This document shows positions 7,188-14,833 of a stretch of DNA of 64,000 nucleotides, one piece after another. Each line of letters opens with the position of its first letter. Position 1 is the first letter of the stretch. This DNA comes from Noviluteimonas caseinilytica (GTDB taxonomy: Bacteria > Pseudomonadota > Gammaproteobacteria > Xanthomonadales > Xanthomonadaceae). The notes beneath the pieces were generated by a model. That model was not told the origin of the DNA. It was given only the letters and a program-made list of their open reading frames with translations, and did no database searches. Where the stretch lies: the NCBI RefSeq assembly GCF_018406605.1, contig NZ_AP024545.1, positions 2,790,001-2,854,000 on the forward strand, given 5' to 3'. The position numbers were made by a program, and so were the translations under genes.

Positions 7188-7250
7188 AATTCCCCATGTG
7201 ATCACATCCCGTAGGGAAGGTTAGCACGCAGCATCGCAACGCTAGTCCGG

Positions 7251-7294
7251 GCGGACATTGGCCGAGTGACCGCTTTCGACCCAAAGCGGACATT
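7251..7294 (+). repeat. Array repeat 16, right half plus left-arm remnant
   Basis: GCGGACATT remains of the left half; the right half is complete. Confidence 0.9.
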
Positions 7295-7356
7295 CGCCTG
7301 CAATCGCACGATCCGGTAAAACGGGCGGGTAGGCGTGCGCGCCGCAGAGACTCGTT

Positions 7357-7686
7357 ATGGAAACAGTCGAGGTACATCCGCATTCGTTTTCGTCGGAGTC
7401 CTGGCCCTTCGCGGATCCGATCAATACGCTCGCCTATGCATCCAGTCAGGTCCTCAACGGCCGCCCGATACTGCTCGTGTTCCATGATCACGACGGGGAA
7501 TGGCAGTTCCTGACTGGCGAGGATCGCGAGGAGTGCAAGATCATTTGCCTCGGTTGCGCATTTGAGCGGGATGCTGCCCTTGCAGGTCTTGCTGCCATGC
7601 CAATCGGCTGGATGGCTTACAGGGCTTCAATGGACAAGAGTTGGCAGTGCGAGCCATACGAGGATAGCGACGGGGTTGAGGACTAA
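7357..7686 (+). CDS. Conserved-looking hypothetical protein, 109 aa
   Basis: ATG 7357. A typical compact alpha/beta protein: WPFADPINTLAYASSQVL, then RPILLVFHDHDGEWQFLTG, then CKIICLGCAFERD and a tryptophan-rich C-terminus. I believe similar proteins occur widely in bacteria, but I cannot name the family with confidence. No signal peptide. Confidence 0.6.
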   Translation: METVEVHPHSFSSESWPFADPINTLAYASSQVLNGRPILLVFHDHDGEWQFLTGEDREECKIICLGCAFERDAALAGLAAMPIGWMAYRASMDKSWQCEPYEDSDGVED

Positions 7687-7702
7687 CGGTTCGCGAATAT
7701 CG

Positions 7703-7769
7703 AATGTCCGCTTCTGGCCGGAAGCGGACATCAAGCCTGGGCGTCCGCTATCGACCCAAAGCGGACATT
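7703..7769 (+). repeat. Array repeat 17, full
   Basis: Both halves present; small changes in the loop (TGGCCGGAAG) and right arm. Confidence 0.95.
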
Positions 7770-7818
7770 CGCGGTCTCTCGTTTATCGTATGGGGCAGAC
7801 GCTTTCGAGATTCGCCCA

Positions 7819-8097
7819 ATGCCAGAGGCAGAACAGGATTTGGAAAAGCGGCTGCTTGCTGCGGCCCTCTACGAGTTGCGCGTCCAGCTTTCTGGACATC
7901 TCGGGGAAGACGACACGCCAGCTGGCGCCGCCGCTCGATTTGCATACACATTTCACAACCAGGCCTTGGCGGTTCTTTCCGGCGAGAGGATTGATGTGCA
8001 TGCGGCTCTCGATGCGCTCGACCAATGGGAGCCCATCTTCGGCGAGAAGTATTTGAGCCACTTTCGTCGCACGGTGCTTTCCGGCGACGGCAGCTAG
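7819..8097 (+). CDS. Hypothetical helical protein, 92 aa
   Basis: ATG 7819. Helical throughout (QDLEKRLLAAALYELRVQLS, FAYTFHNQALAVLSGE, ALDALDQWEPIFG). Cytoplasmic. No family is named. Confidence 0.55.
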   Translation: MPEAEQDLEKRLLAAALYELRVQLSGHLGEDDTPAGAAARFAYTFHNQALAVLSGERIDVHAALDALDQWEPIFGEKYLSHFRRTVLSGDGS

Positions 8098-8098
8098 C

Positions 8099-8126
8099 CA
8101 TGTCCGCTTTTGGCCGAAAGCGGACA
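8099..8126 (+). repeat. Array repeat 18, left half only
   Basis: Core TTTTGGCCGAAAGCGGACA with intact arms. The next repeat is more than 2 kb away. Confidence 0.85.
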
Positions 8127-8162
8127 CCGGAAGTCATCTGGCCAAGCACGAGGAAAGGATGG

Positions 8163-8420
8163 ATGCGCGCTGAAATCGAAGACTGGAAGAACGGTTGGTT
8201 CGGTATCGGCCTCGGCCTGTCCGTCCATGACATCGAACGACTCATTGCACTGCTCACCGAACTCCGCGACGACCCGGATCAACATTTCCACCTCTCGAGC
8301 GACTACGCGGGTGCTGGCGGCGTCGGAGACATCGAGATCTACGTGCAGTCATCCGACGAGCCAAGCAACATGCATCTCTTCGGCATGGCGCTGGCGCCCG
8401 GCGAATTCGTCCAGGAGTGA
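8163..8420 (+). CDS. Hypothetical immunity-like protein, 85 aa
   Basis: ATG 8163; upstream in-frame starts would run through repeat 18. The sequence WKNGWFGIGLGLSVHDIE, a leucine-rich helix, QHFHLSSDY and GDIEIYVQ suggests a small alpha/beta fold like many immunity proteins. No precise family. Its TGA overlaps a GTG (GTGA), and the following gene may be coupled to it. Confidence 0.55.
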   Translation: MRAEIEDWKNGWFGIGLGLSVHDIERLIALLTELRDDPDQHFHLSSDYAGAGGVGDIEIYVQSSDEPSNMHLFGMALAPGEFVQE

Positions 8421-8428
8421 ATCCTTCC

Positions 8429-9019
8429 ATGACACGTTGGCTTTCGATCGTGTGCTTTGCCCTGTCCGCGGTCGGCTTTGCGCTGACGACCTATGTCTTC
8501 AGTGACTGGAACCAGGCGCCCGCCGATCTACCCCTCCCGGGGCCTGGTTACTCGGTGGCGGAACCGTTCCACCTCGCGACGGGCGGCAAGTTCGAATTGC
8601 GGGCCAGCGTCCCGGTGATGGTTGCGGACCGCGAGGTGGGCACGCCGCCATCGCCGCCCCCGATCCCTACGAACTTGCGGCTTGTCATCGAGCAAGGCGA
8701 GATCACCAAGGTCGACATGCCCATCGTGGAGATGGGACACATGGGTCGGTACGTCTTCGGCAAGGTGGACTCGTATGTGGCGCGACCGGTCGTGACATTG
8801 CCGCGAGGGGACTACGTCATCCGGCTGACGGGGCTCGGGAATGCCGTCGCGCCACGGGGCGGCGCCATGCTGTCCCTGGAACGGGCAGGGGATCCGACGA
8901 CGGCGGTCCTGCTGTCCGGTTTGACGCGGATGGCGAGTGCTTGCGCGTTTGTGCTCGGGCTTGGGTTGCTGCCGTGGCGTGCGTGGCGCGGGAAGGAAGG
9001 AGCACCTGCGCGTGTTTGA
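8429..9019 (+). CDS. Membrane-anchored periplasmic protein, 196 aa
   Basis: ATG 8429 is preferred to GTG 8417 because AGGAG at 8413-8417 is properly placed for it. Membrane helices at about residues 3-22 and 168-188 bracket a strand-rich domain (FELRASVPVMVADREVG, LRLVIEQGEITKVDMPIVEM). First of three overlapping genes (8429-10210) that share one repeat-free interval. No family is recognised. Confidence 0.55.
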   Translation: MTRWLSIVCFALSAVGFALTTYVFSDWNQAPADLPLPGPGYSVAEPFHLATGGKFELRASVPVMVADREVGTPPSPPPIPTNLRLVIEQGEITKVDMPIVEMGHMGRYVFGKVDSYVARPVVTLPRGDYVIRLTGLGNAVAPRGGAMLSLERAGDPTTAVLLSGLTRMASACAFVLGLGLLPWRAWRGKEGAPARV

Positions 9020-9752
9020 AGTGCTGCCAGGCCTTCCCCCTTACGGAGACCTGCCCACGCTGATCAGCGACACGGGCTCGACCGTTTACCGGGAGGGCTA
9101 CGTGATCCGCTTCCTGGCGGGCACGCGCGAAGCGTGGGTCGGCAACTTCCAGCGCGGCTTGTGTTCCTTCGACCAGGTGGTCGCGTTTCCCGACGGGCAG
9201 CATGTGCTCGTCATCGCGGGTGGCTCGGCCTACCTCGTGCACCCTGCGACGAAATCCATCATCGCGTCGCTGGGAGGGCAGGTCGAATCCTGCACGCCCA
9301 CGCCGGACGCCCGTGGCTTCGTGCTTTCGGACTTGACGGACATCGAGCTGGTGAACGGTTCGGGCCTGGTCTGGCGGAGCCGTCGGCTTGCGTGGGATGG
9401 CGTCCGCGTCCTGCAAGTCACGGGCGACGACGTCCTCGGCGAGGCCAGGCACTACGACGACACCTGGCATCCATTCCGGGTCAGCCTCGCGAATGGCGAG
9501 GCAACGGGTGGTGCGTATGAAGAAGTGGCCAACGCTCCCTCGGGCATCTACCTGCGAGCTTCCTTGATGTTCAAGGCGGCCATCACCGGATGGATGATGG
9601 CCGCGATTTCCACCGCACTGCTTTTTGCGGGATACCCGCAAGCCAAGCCATTTGCCGTGCTGGGTGTCCTCCTGGGCTGTGGCGCAATCGCGGCTGGAGC
9701 GATCGCAAGCCTTGGAGGCGGGTTGATCAACGATCTGAAGGGAAGGCAATGA
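9012..9752 (+). CDS. Hypothetical membrane protein with propeller-like N-domain, 246 aa
   Basis: GTG 9012 overlaps the previous stop and follows a GGAAGGAAGGAG site. Residues 1-170 alternate short strands and tryptophans (REAWVGNF, VLVIAGGSAYLVHP, GLVWRSRRLAWDG), like blades of a beta-propeller or a sandwich. Two membrane helices follow, about residues 185-235. Coupled to the next gene by ATGA. It may form a complex with its two neighbours at the membrane; function unknown. Confidence 0.55.
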   Translation: MFEVLPGLPPYGDLPTLISDTGSTVYREGYVIRFLAGTREAWVGNFQRGLCSFDQVVAFPDGQHVLVIAGGSAYLVHPATKSIIASLGGQVESCTPTPDARGFVLSDLTDIELVNGSGLVWRSRRLAWDGVRVLQVTGDDVLGEARHYDDTWHPFRVSLANGEATGGAYEEVANAPSGIYLRASLMFKAAITGWMMAAISTALLFAGYPQAKPFAVLGVLLGCGAIAAGAIASLGGGLINDLKGRQ

Positions 9753-10210
9753 AGTCGGCGGTCATGCTGGTTGCGTTGTTGCCTCTATTCGGATGCGCGA
9801 GGCACGAGGCGGATTCGAACGCAATCGCAGCGTTTGCCTTGCACCCGGCCGGGAGCATCGAGGGGCTCGCCGACGTTCCCGAGCAAGGCTTGTATGCGAT
9901 CTCCCTTCGCTATGAGTTCGCCACGCCGGAAGCGCGCCAGGCGGCCTGGGAAGTCGCAAGCAGTCTCCGCGGCGGCGCGTCCTTCGATGTCGCGGTCACG
10001 TTGAAGACGCCGGTGGGCGGCACGGCCGTGGACGCCACGTTCAAATGCCCGCGGCTGACGTCGTGGAGCGAGCACGAACTTGAGGCGGAGTTGACGCGAC
10101 TGGAATTGACCCCTGGTCGATACGAGGTCGTCGCGAGGATCCGGAACGGTCCTTCGCCCATGGGCGTTCCGATCAAGATCGCGATCGCTCCCGCGTACGT
10201 GGGCAAATAA
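9749..10210 (+). CDS. Lipoprotein, 153 aa
   Basis: ATG 9749 overlaps the previous TGA (ATGA). Leader MKSAVMLVALLPLFGC has a lipobox. The mature domain is strand-rich (LYAISLRYEFATPEAR, FDVAVTLKTPVGGT, RYEVVARIRNG), like an immunoglobulin-type sandwich. Last gene of the overlapping trio, with repeat 19 right after it. Confidence 0.65.
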   Translation: MKSAVMLVALLPLFGCARHEADSNAIAAFALHPAGSIEGLADVPEQGLYAISLRYEFATPEARQAAWEVASSLRGGASFDVAVTLKTPVGGTAVDATFKCPRLTSWSEHELEAELTRLELTPGRYEVVARIRNGPSPMGVPIKIAIAPAYVGK

Positions 10211-10221
10211 CTGCTCGAGGT

Positions 10222-10284
10222 AATGTCCGCGCCTGGCCGACAGCGGACATATCGAGTGACCGCTTTCGACCCGAAGCGGACATT
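10222..10284 (+). repeat. Array repeat 19, full
   Basis: Left half with GCGCCTGGCCGACAGCGGACAT, short spacer, right half intact apart from one base. Confidence 0.9.
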
Positions 10285-10337
10285 GCGCCTACTGGTCTGG
10301 CAGAGTTGCGACTTGGTCGAAGGCATGCAGGTCAAGA

Positions 10338-10634
10338 ATGAGCACTCTCGGGAAGGGGATGGCCGCGGCGAGCATCCTGGTCGTGGCGCTATGCGCCCCA
10401 GGCCTCTACAACCGCCATAAGGCCGAGTCGTTCTGCGGATCCGTTACTTCGACCGAAACGCGAAACACGATTGTTGCGCGGGCCAACGCGCGCGGCCTTT
10501 TCGTCAACCCGGTCGACACCGACGAGAAATCCGTTTGGGTGTTCAGTCACAGAGCGCCCATGTGGCGCTATGCCTGCATCCTTGAATTCAAAGCGGGTAG
10601 CGTTTCAAGCAAAAGTGTTTTCGCTGCCGACTGA
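10338..10634 (+). CDS. Small single-pass membrane protein, 98 aa
   Basis: ATG 10338. One hydrophobic segment near residues 8-24 (MAAASILVVALCAPGLY), then a short soluble domain with two cysteines (ESFCGSV and YACILEF), suggesting a periplasmic domain with a disulfide. No family is recognised. Confidence 0.55.
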   Translation: MSTLGKGMAAASILVVALCAPGLYNRHKAESFCGSVTSTETRNTIVARANARGLFVNPVDTDEKSVWVFSHRAPMWRYACILEFKAGSVSSKSVFAAD

Positions 10635-10637
10635 GAA

Positions 10638-10665
10638 AATGTCGGCTTCTGGCCGATAGCAGGCA
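10638..10665 (+). repeat. Array repeat 20, left half, diverged
   Basis: TTCTGGCCGATAGCAGGCA with changes in both arms. Confidence 0.7.
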
Positions 10666-10786
10666 CTGCGAGAGCCTCACGAGGGGAGCGGAACTCATGT
10701 CACCAACGAGGATAGGCGCCGATTTCAACGGACTAGTCCCCGTCGTCGACTTTTTAGGCCGAGTCTGCTTGCATAGGCTTTGACTC

Positions 10787-11158
10787 ATGGATGGTCGGGG
10801 TAAAGACATGCCCATCTTGCGGTTTCGGGAACGAGTCCGCGCGGAAGGCCGGTTCATTCGTCAAATGGGCGCAGGTCGCTTTGCGATCATCAGCCTCGAC
10901 GTCGAACCCATTTTGTCCGGGTTTGAGTTTTGTTGGGAAGTCGCGCCCGATCTTGTTCCGCCAGCCTATGCAGATGCCGCCCTTGCGGGTATCAATGGGT
11001 TGCTTGAGCGTTCCGGTCTCACATGCGATCAGACCCGCGTCCGTGTCGTCGAAGGGGCGCATCACGCTGTCGATTCAAGCCCCATGTGCTACACGGTCGC
11101 AACGAGCATTGCTTTCCAGGATGCAATCGATCGTGCCGGCATGACTTCCGACTACTAA
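10787..11158 (+). CDS. Free-standing EF-G domain IV-like protein, 123 aa
   Basis: ATG 10787. The whole protein lines up by eye with domain IV of translation elongation factor G: GAGRFA (28-33, EF-G GGAGQYA region), VEPILSGFEF (39-48), VPPAYADAALAGI (57-69, EF-G P.EY..AV..GI) and HHAVDSS (92-98, EF-G YHDVDSS) followed by AF..A. In EF-G this domain reaches into the ribosomal decoding site. Here no GTPase domain precedes it, and repeats flank the gene. It may act on the ribosome or be a decoy. The competing frame at 10791-11144 has unnatural composition and is rejected. Confidence 0.6.
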   Translation: MDGRGKDMPILRFRERVRAEGRFIRQMGAGRFAIISLDVEPILSGFEFCWEVAPDLVPPAYADAALAGINGLLERSGLTCDQTRVRVVEGAHHAVDSSPMCYTVATSIAFQDAIDRAGMTSDY

Positions 11159-11174
11159 CGGAGTCGCTTTCGCT

Positions 11175-11203
11175 GATGTCCGCTTCTGGCCGAAAGCGGA
11201 CAC
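11175..11203 (+). repeat. Array repeat 21, left half only
   Basis: Consensus core TTCTGGCCGAAAGCGGACA. Confidence 0.9.
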
Positions 11204-11225
11204 TAGGCCCCTGTCCCACCAGACG

Positions 11226-11630
11226 ATGGCAATAGCAATGATGACCCGTCTATTGTTTTTGACCGCATGGCTGGTGCTCCCAATCGGGCAGGCACATGCC
11301 TCCGGTCTGCCCTTGCCGAAGGATGCCAAGCGAACTATCGCTGCTGTCCATGCTGCGGCAGAAAGCAAGGACGTTCGCGCTCTGCGAAAGTTGATGAAAA
11401 CGGACTTTGTCTGGAGCTTCGGCGGGTACGGCAGCGCGGACCAGGCCATCCAAGCATGGCAAGAGTCACCAGCCCAACTGAAGGAACTCGCGCGAGTCAC
11501 TTCGCTCGCCTGCTCCTACGTCGACCCCGGCATCGTTCAGTGCCCTCCCGACGCCGGCATGGATCCCCGCGCCGGCTTTGAGAAGGGCAAGAGTGGCTGG
11601 CGAATGACCTACTTTGTTGCTGGCGATTAG
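11226..11630 (+). CDS. Secreted protein, 134 aa
   Basis: ATG 11226 or the in-frame ATG at 11241. A cleavable signal peptide is clear (LLFLTAWLVLPIGQAHA). The mature part (VHAAAESKDVRALRKLMKTD, then FVWSFGG) resembles small periplasmic NTF2/DUF4440-like domains, but this is only a suggestion. Two cysteines (LACSYVDPGIVQC) could pair. Confidence 0.6.
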   Translation: MAIAMMTRLLFLTAWLVLPIGQAHASGLPLPKDAKRTIAAVHAAAESKDVRALRKLMKTDFVWSFGGYGSADQAIQAWQESPAQLKELARVTSLACSYVDPGIVQCPPDAGMDPRAGFEKGKSGWRMTYFVAGD

Positions 11631-11659
11631 AAGAAGCTTGGCCCTCGTCCGACGTGGCG

Positions 11660-11725
11660 AGTGTCCGCTCCTGTCCAATAGCCGCCATGGGTCGCCGGGT
11701 GTCCGCTTCCGACCAAAAGCTGACA
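11660..11725 (+). repeat. Array repeat 22, full, diverged
   Basis: CTCCTGTCCAATAGCCGCCA and TTCCGACCAAAAGCTGACAC; both halves have decayed arms. Confidence 0.75.
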
Positions 11726-11775
11726 CTTCATTTCGGGCAGAATTGCGAGCGTCTAGCCGTTAGTCGGTGCACAGA

Positions 11776-11970
11776 ATGATTCGTCGGATTGTCCAAATTG
11801 CATCCAGCGCAGTGATCGTGCTTTGGGCCTGCGCTTGGCTGCCGCGAGAAGCGCTTCCTGAGGTGCTGTATTGGTTCCTCTTCTGGTTCGGAGGAGTTCT
11901 CACCTTGCTACTGGTGCCAGCTCTTATCAGTTTCGTCTGGGCAGTCTGGCCGTCCGGTATCCGCGAATGA
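11776..11970 (+). CDS. Small membrane protein, 64 aa
   Basis: ATG 11776. Two membrane helices cover most of the protein (about residues 5-22 and 30-58), with a basic start (MIRRIVQ). Too short and hydrophobic to assign. Confidence 0.5.
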   Translation: MIRRIVQIASSAVIVLWACAWLPREALPEVLYWFLFWFGGVLTLLLVPALISFVWAVWPSGIRE

Positions 11971-11995
11971 CCGCTTCTGGCCGATAGCGGACATT
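11966..11995 (+). repeat. Array repeat 23, left half only
   Basis: GACCGCTTCTGGCCGATAGC plus GGACATT; it overlaps the stop codon region of the preceding gene. Confidence 0.85.
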
Positions 11996-12043
11996 GGTAG
12001 CCTTGGTTGCCGCTCGCCAATGCGGCGCTGCCATGGAGGCGTC

Positions 12044-12457
12044 ATGTTGCGTCGCATCGTTCTGCTTGGTTTCTTGGCTGGAATCGCGTCGCCGGTCTTG
12101 GCGGGGGAGGTTTGCCCGCGCGAGTTTCACGGCAGGATTCAACCCGTCGAAGGTTCTGGCTGGGAGGTCGTCTCTCCACCCGACAAGGCCAGTGTGCTGT
12201 CCCTCACGGGACTCTCGTTTTCCCGCGGGCATCCCCGGGACATGATGGTGCTGGCACCAGACAGGGTGATCGATCACAAGGGGGCCTCGGTCGAAGTTGT
12301 CAGCGTCCGCAAGGGCGACTGGGTGACGTGCGTCTATACCGATCCCCGATCGAAGACGGGATTCTCGCTCGCGAAGAAACTCGACGTCGTTTCCTCTTGC
12401 GAAATCCAATTCCGCAGGGGCAAGCCAGGCGCGTTGGTTAGCAACGCATGCAAGTAA
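12044..12457 (+). CDS. STY0301-like periplasmic protein, 137 aa
   Basis: ATG 12044 with GGAGG 8 bases upstream. A signal peptide (LLGFLAGIASPVLA) is followed by EVCPREF, GWEVVSPPD, LSLTGLSFSRGHP, a WVTCVYT strand and a final cysteine region. The order and the four-cysteine spacing match, from memory, the STY0301 family of small secreted proteins, whose role is unknown. Likely periplasmic and disulfide-bonded. Confidence 0.6.
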   Translation: MLRRIVLLGFLAGIASPVLAGEVCPREFHGRIQPVEGSGWEVVSPPDKASVLSLTGLSFSRGHPRDMMVLAPDRVIDHKGASVEVVSVRKGDWVTCVYTDPRSKTGFSLAKKLDVVSSCEIQFRRGKPGALVSNACK

Positions 12458-12495
12458 GCGGGCGTTCGTTGAAGTTGCCCTCTGGCACCTTGACG

Positions 12496-12576
12496 AATGT
12501 CCGCTTCTGGCCGATAGCGGACGCCCAGCATCCCACTCGGTCGCGCAGTTCGGGACGACCGCTTCCGACCCAAAGC
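12496..12576 (+). repeat. Array repeat 24, full, right half truncated
   Basis: Left half intact; the right half ends early (TTCCGACCCAAAGC), running straight into the next gene. Confidence 0.8.
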
Positions 12577-12583
12577 ATGAGCG

Positions 12584-12988
12584 ATGAAAACAACTATTAG
12601 CTTGTCCGAAAAAGACCTCAAGGCAGGGACCTTTTCTCTTCACGTCACATTGGCCAACGACGAGGAAAGCGTGCAGTCATTGCCTATAGAGCGCCTCATC
12701 GCTGACGCGGAGCTTACGGCTCTGGAGTTGCGCGACAAAGATGACGCCCGACTTCAGCCAATAGAGTACAAGCTCGTGAACCCCGCGCATGCTGCGCCTA
12801 ACCACCTGCTTTCCCCAGGCGAATCTGTGCAATTTGAGCTAAAGGGCAAGCTTGAAGAGATGCTGCCGGAAGTTCTTGCGCTCATCTTTCCGCGAGCCAC
12901 CTATCGCTTGTCACGAGGTTCCAGATACTCACTGGCACTGCGCTGGGGAGGCGTTGTTGAAACACCGCAAATTGGGTTTGTCGCCTAG
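12584..12988 (+). CDS. Hypothetical protein, 134 aa
   Basis: ATG 12584. Strand-rich N-terminus (TISLSEKDLKAGTFSLHVTL), then LSPGESVQFELKGKLEEM and YSLALRWGG, suggesting an immunoglobulin-like sandwich. It has no signal peptide and uses more A/T than its neighbours. No family is recognised. Confidence 0.55.
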   Translation: MKTTISLSEKDLKAGTFSLHVTLANDEESVQSLPIERLIADAELTALELRDKDDARLQPIEYKLVNPAHAAPNHLLSPGESVQFELKGKLEEMLPEVLALIFPRATYRLSRGSRYSLALRWGGVVETPQIGFVA

Positions 12989-13070
12989 GCGTGCCGGCTG
13001 CTGTTGTGCCGCCGCACGTCTAACAGGGCATTGAGCCCGTTCGCGGCCCGGCCTAATTCAGGCGTTCGGG

Positions 13071-13148
13071 AATGTCCGCTCCTGGCCGATAGCGGACACT
13101 GGTCGGGCCCCTCGGCCGAGTGGCCGCTTTCGACCCAAAGCGGACACT
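13071..13148 (+). repeat. Array repeat 25, full
   Basis: Near-consensus halves with the longest, best-preserved GC spacer (GGTCGGGCCCCTCGGCCGAG). Confidence 0.95.
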
Positions 13149-13225
13149 GGGTCCTCTAATCGTGCCGGGCCACTCGGTCCGGGTAGCCTGAGTCCCAGTA
13201 CGAGAAAAGCCCCAGGGGACTGCAA

Positions 13226-13594
13226 ATGAAACTTGGAATCTTGTTGGCCACGGCCCTCCTGTCGCTGGGCTGCAGTGCTGCTCAACCGCCGGCAAAAACC
13301 TGCGCGTCCGTGAGCTCTGTCAAGGCGCATCCCGAGGGGTGTGTCAGGCGGGAAATTCGAATGACGGCGTACCTGATTTCGACGCGACATGGCGAATATC
13401 TGGTCGACACGCCCGACGGAACCGATGTGCTAAGCGCAGAAGTTTCGGGTGGCGCGTCGGAGCTCTTGGAAGATCTCGGCCGGGCGAATGCCGGGAACCC
13501 TTACGCTTCGATCTACGGCGTCTTTGAAGGCCGCCTCGTTACTGATGAGCGCGGAAAGCCGATCAAGCTGCTGATCAACTCACAAGTTCATTGA
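13226..13594 (+). CDS. Lipoprotein, 122 aa
   Basis: ATG 13226 (MKLGILLATALLSLGC, lipobox LSLGC). The mature part has two further cysteines (KTCASVSS, EGCVRREI) and a strand-rich domain (YLISTRHGEYLVDTPDG, YGVFEGRLVTDERGKP) that could be an OB-like barrel. No family is recognised. Confidence 0.65.
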   Translation: MKLGILLATALLSLGCSAAQPPAKTCASVSSVKAHPEGCVRREIRMTAYLISTRHGEYLVDTPDGTDVLSAEVSGGASELLEDLGRANAGNPYASIYGVFEGRLVTDERGKPIKLLINSQVH

Positions 13595-13602
13595 CAGGGG
13601 CG

Positions 13603-13669
13603 AGTGCCCGCTTCTGGCCGATAGCGGTCATTTGCCGTAGACGTCTGCTTTCGACCCGAAGCGTGACAC
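13603..13669 (+). repeat. Array repeat 26, full, diverged
   Basis: TTCTGGCCGATAGCGGTCAT and TTTCGACCCGAAGCGTGACA. Confidence 0.8.
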
Positions 13670-13906
13670 CACGCTCTAGCTGCGGCGCCCGCGCTCAAAC
13701 CAGCGGCACGCGCCGTATCCAATTGCCAACCCGACAATCGGACGAACGAACAAGACAGGGAAAAACGCCGACAGTCGCAGGGTCCGCCGGGGCAAGCCGA
13801 CCCTGGTAGCCTGGCCCTGGTTACGTCATTCGACCCAAGAAATATTCCTACGGCGGGCGCACCAGGAACACGCTATCTGGTTCTCTGGCAACAGGGGGTC
13901 AAGCTG
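13670..13906 (+). other. Gene-poor gap, possible reverse-strand ORF remnant
   Basis: No convincing forward gene. On the reverse strand an open frame ending at a TAG (13677-13679) encodes a hydrophobic stretch (FFPVLFVRPIVGLAIGYGA) with a basic tail, like the C-terminal membrane helix of a small protein. I see no ATG start for it. It is probably the decayed end of a reverse-oriented cassette gene. Confidence 0.25.
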
Positions 13907-14206
13907 GTGAAAAACGTCCTGATCCTTCTCCTCGTCGCCGGCATCGCCTGGCTCGGGTACGCAAAGTACAGCCCGAAACCTGCCAGCGGCTCCGCTGGGC
14001 AGCGCCTCGCAAGCGTTTCGTCCGCCTCGATTCCGCCGGCTCGCGACGATGAAGCCGTCGCCTCATTGTTCAAGTGCGACGGGCGCACCATGTGCTCCCA
14101 AATGACGTCATGCGCTGAAGCGACGTACTTTGTCCAGCACTGTCCCAACACCAGGATGGACGGCAACAACGATGGCGTTCCATGCGAACGGCAGTGGTGC
14201 AACTGA
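13907..14206 (+). CDS. Excalibur calcium-binding domain protein, 99 aa
   Basis: Starts GTG 13907. A membrane anchor or uncleaved signal (residues 2-19) and a linker lead to a C-terminal Excalibur domain (residues 55-98): FKCDGRTMCSQMTSCAEA, then CP and DGNNDGVPCE. The acidic loop is the calcium-binding EF-hand-like core, and the six cysteines are conserved in the family. The protein would be tethered to the inner membrane with the domain in the periplasm. Function unknown. Confidence 0.8.
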   Translation: MKNVLILLLVAGIAWLGYAKYSPKPASGSAGQRLASVSSASIPPARDDEAVASLFKCDGRTMCSQMTSCAEATYFVQHCPNTRMDGNNDGVPCERQWCN

Positions 14207-14289
14207 TGTCCGCTTCTCGCCAATAGTGGACCGGCACGATGTCGATCCATGCGTTTCGAAAACTCAGGCCGCGCCACCAAGCGGACATT
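14205..14289 (+). repeat. Array repeat 27, degenerate full copy
   Basis: Left half TTCTCGCCAATAGTGGAC at 14205-14232; right-arm remnant CCAAGCGGACATTG at 14276-14289. Confidence 0.65.
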
Positions 14290-14318
14290 GAAGCCAATCC
14301 TTTCAGCAGCTAGCGTCG

Positions 14319-14702
14319 GTGTCTAAATTCGTCAAGGAAAGCGCGAAGAGTATGGCGATGAATGACGAGAACAAGGCTGGAGCTGCGGCTGTTTGGATGC
14401 TAATGCCCACAGTCGGTGGCGTTCTGGGATTTACAGCAATCGGGTGGTACCCCTGGCTGGCATGTTCGGCAGTGACCGGGCTGATCACCTGGGACATGCT
14501 CAGCGAATGGCGCTCACGAAAGACATTCCTGGGCTGTCTTGGAGGCGCGGCAATTGCTGGGATTTCTTCTCACTGGATATTTCGGTTGCCAGATGGATCA
14601 GTCTCCGGCCGCGGCATCATGCTGATTGTTCTCCCCGCGTTGGTTGCCCTCAGTTTCTTTGCCATGAAGATTCATGCAATCGAGACTGGGGAAGACGACT
14701 AG
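14319..14702 (+). CDS. Small membrane protein, 127 aa
   Basis: Starts GTG 14319, or ATG 14352/14358 (MAMNDENKAG). Hydrophobic segments near residues 25-42, 45-60, 69-88 and 98-116 predict about four membrane helices. Ends acidic (ETGEDD). No family is recognised. Confidence 0.55.
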   Translation: MSKFVKESAKSMAMNDENKAGAAAVWMLMPTVGGVLGFTAIGWYPWLACSAVTGLITWDMLSEWRSRKTFLGCLGGAAIAGISSHWIFRLPDGSVSGRGIMLIVLPALVALSFFAMKIHAIETGEDD

Positions 14703-14740
14703 ATGCTGCCCTTGGTTCCTCTCCTCGTCAGTGGCTTTTA

Positions 14741-14770
14741 GATGTCCGCTTTCGACCCAAAGCGGACATT
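14741..14770 (+). repeat. Array repeat 28, right half only
   Basis: TTTCGACCCAAAGCGGACAT with both arms intact (GATGTCCGC on the left). Confidence 0.85.
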
Positions 14771-14833
14771 CGGATTAGTTCCGGATCAACGCTACAGTGT
14801 CGCCGCAGGCAAGGAACGGGGGACAAACAGGAA

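Noticed and set aside
10791..11144. Alternative frame over the EF-G domain IV-like gene (starts MVGVKTCPSCGFG)
   Set aside because: The zinc-ribbon-like start is tempting, but the rest is Ser/Arg/Pro-rich with no fold, while the 10787 frame shows a continuous domain pattern.
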